Origin: Uliginosibacterium sp036017065
GTDB lineage: Bacteria > Pseudomonadota > Gammaproteobacteria > Burkholderiales > Rhodocyclaceae
NCBI RefSeq assembly: GCF_036017065.1
Contig: NZ_JAYXHR010000004.1
Location: 186,001 to 250,000, forward strand
Direction of reading: 5' to 3'
Length of the DNA: 64,000 bases
Below are positions 62,550 through 64,000 of the stretch, piece after piece (the stretch's first letter is position 1; each line of letters opens with the position of its first letter). A program made the position numbers and the translations under genes. Under the pieces are notes generated by a model that was not told the DNA's origin, did no database searches, and saw only the letters and a program-made list of their open reading frames with translations.

Positions 62550-64000
62550 TTACTCTTCCGTCTTCGCTGCGCGCTTGCGTTCGTGCTCCTTCAGGTAGCG
62601 CTTGCGCAGGCGGATCGACTTCGGCGTGATTTCGACGAGTTCGTCATCTGCGATGAATTCGATGGCGGACTCCAGCGTCAGCTGGATCGGCGGTACCAGG
62701 CGCACGGCTTCGTCGGTACCCGAGGCGCGCACGTTGGTGAGCTGCTTGCCCTTGATCGGGTTCACCACCAGATCGTTGTCGCGGCTGTGGATGCCGATGA
62801 TCATGCCTTCGTACAGCGGGTCGTTGTGGCTCACGAACATGCGGCCACGATCCTGCAGGTTCCACAGCGCGTAGGCCACGGCGGCCCCATCGTTCTGCGA
62901 GATCAGCACACCGTTGCGACGCTCCGACATCTGGCCGGCCATGGGGCCGTAGTCGTCGAACACGTGGCTGGCGAGGCCGGTGCCGCGCGTCAGCGTCAGG
63001 AACTCACCCTGAAAGCCGATCAGGCCGCGAGCCGGGATGCGGTATTCCAGGCGGGTACGGCCCTTGCCATCCGACTGCATGTCCTGCAGCTCGCCACGGC
63101 GACGGCCCAGTTCTTCCATGACGCCGCCCTGGTGGTCTTCTTCGACGTCGACGGTGAGCATTTCGTACGGCTCGCACTTCACGCCGTCGATGTCCTTGAA
63201 CACCACGCGCGGGCGACCGACCGCCAGCTCGTAGCCTTCACGACGCATGTTCTCCAGCAGGATGGTGAGGTGCAGTTCGCCGCGACCCGATACTTCGAAC
63301 ACGTCGGAGTCGTCGGTGTAGACCACGCGCAGCGCGACGTTCTTCAGCAGTTCCTTCTCCAGGCGCTCACGGATCTGGCGGCTGGTCACGAACTTGCCTT
63401 CACGGCCGGCCAGCGGTGAGGAGTTCACCACGAAGTTCATGGTCAGCGTCGGTTCATCGACGGCGATCGGCTTCATGCCTTCGAGTTTTTCCGGGTCGCA
63501 GATCGTGACCCCGATGTTCACCTGATCGATACCCGCCACCAGCACGATGTCGCCGGCTTCCGCCGACTCGGCCTGCGAGCGCTCCAGGCCCTTGAAGGTC
63601 AGCACCTGGCTGACCTTGGCCTTGCCGCGGTTCTCGTCGCCGTACATGACGATGACTTCCTGGTTCGGGCGGATGCGGCCGCGCTTGATGCGGCCGATGC
63701 CGAGCTGGCCGATGTAGGTGGAGTAGTCCAGCGAGCAGACCTGCAGTTGCAGCGGGCCTTCGGAATCCACGTCCGGTTGCGGCACGTGCTTCAGGATCGC
63801 CTCGTACAGCGGCTTCATGTCGGTGCCCGGCTTGTCGGCTTCCAGCATGGCGAAGCCGTTCAGCGCGGAGGCATACACGACCGGGAAATCGAGCTGCTCT
63901 TCGGTGGCGCCGAGTTTGTCGAACAGGTCGAAGGTGTGGTTGATCACCCAGTCCGGGCGCGAGCCGGGGCGGTCGATCTTGTTGATGACCACGATCGGCT
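62550..64000 (-). CDS. typA: Ribosome-associated GTPase TypA/BipA, C-terminal part (cut by window end)
   Basis: The 5' end lies beyond base 64000; the visible part begins in the G-domain at VVINKIDRPGSRP (G4 motif NKID) and covers about 480 residues. EF-G-like domain II (QLQVCSLDYSTYIGQLGIGRI), domain III/V blocks RGELHLTILLENMRREGYEL and EPYEMLTVDVEEDHQGGVMEELGRRRG, and the BipA-specific C-terminus (DRGRMFVSHNDPLYEGMIIGIHSRDNDL, KSIRLRKRYLKEHERKR). TypA aids ribosome assembly and stress growth. Confidence 0.97.
   Translation of the reverse strand, partial: PIVVINKIDRPGSRPDWVINHTFDLFDKLGATEEQLDFPVVYASALNGFAMLEADKPGTDMKPLYEAILKHVPQPDVDSEGPLQLQVCSLDYSTYIGQLGIGRIKRGRIRPNQEVIVMYGDENRGKAKVSQVLTFKGLERSQAESAEAGDIVLVAGIDQVNIGVTICDPEKLEGMKPIAVDEPTLTMNFVVNSSPLAGREGKFVTSRQIRERLEKELLKNVALRVVYTDDSDVFEVSGRGELHLTILLENMRREGYELAVGRPRVVFKDIDGVKCEPYEMLTVDVEEDHQGGVMEELGRRRGELQDMQSDGKGRTRLEYRIPARGLIGFQGEFLTLTRGTGLASHVFDDYGPMAGQMSERRNGVLISQNDGAAVAYALWNLQDRGRMFVSHNDPLYEGMIIGIHSRDNDLVVNPIKGKQLTNVRASGTDEAVRLVPPIQLTLESAIEFIADDELVEITPKSIRLRKRYLKEHERKRAAKTEE

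Overview
The window is a GC-rich chromosomal segment of a betaproteobacterium, most likely Rhodocyclales or a close relative. This rests on gene order: purN-DUF3108-RsmB-like, tsaB-rimI-udg, alaA-hom-thrC, yciB-bolA-ppiC, ompR-envZ, rpsF-priB-rpsR-rplI-dnaB. It also rests on the hopanoid set hpnCDE next to a phasin and clpB. Species cannot be assigned from sequence alone. I see no insertion sequence, prophage, CRISPR array or rRNA. Two tRNA genes are present (Leu-UAG, Ser-GGA).

Layout. 1-13 kb is rich in signalling genes: the end of a DUF748 gene, a pterin dehydratase, a receiver-GGDEF-EAL protein behind a FliA-type promoter, a pabB-pabC fusion, two cell-envelope lipoproteins (one mltD), a receiver-GGDEF cyclase with an adjoining receiver, glnB, and a histidine kinase overlapping its receiver. 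13-24.5 kb holds clpB with a heat-shock promoter, a phasin, hpnCDE, tRNA-Leu, a secreted beta-helix protein, then thrC and hom. Both ends of hom carry copies of a palindromic GTGAAA-type repeat. 24.5-37 kb is mostly housekeeping: alaA, a peroxiredoxin, PIN-PhoH, tRNA-Ser, the S6-PriB-S18-L9 operon, dnaB, proS, rppH, coq7, osmC. 37.06-37.59 kb is an AT-rich gap with several dyads and a strong candidate small RNA that displays an anti-Shine-Dalgarno loop. 37.6-48.5 kb continues with tatD, a DedA protein, purN, an RNA methyltransferase, an MscS channel, fabI, a parvulin, bolA, yciB and envZ/ompR.

48.6-57.7 kb is more accessory: a duplicated-domain secreted protein behind possible OmpR sites, a Met/Gln/Arg-rich periplasmic protein, a DUF1800/DUF1501 export pair, an orphan condensation-domain protein, tsaB-rimI-udg, and a ThrE-type exporter behind an 11-G tract. 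57.7-64 kb carries recQ, two tandem secreted PL3-type pectate lyases with long poly-serine linkers and a shared upstream dyad, and the 3' part of typA (cut by the window end).

The strongest candidates for something new are the anti-SD small RNA and its dyad-rich upstream region (37.2-37.58 kb), the pectate-lyase duplication with its shared operator, and the orphan condensation-domain gene.
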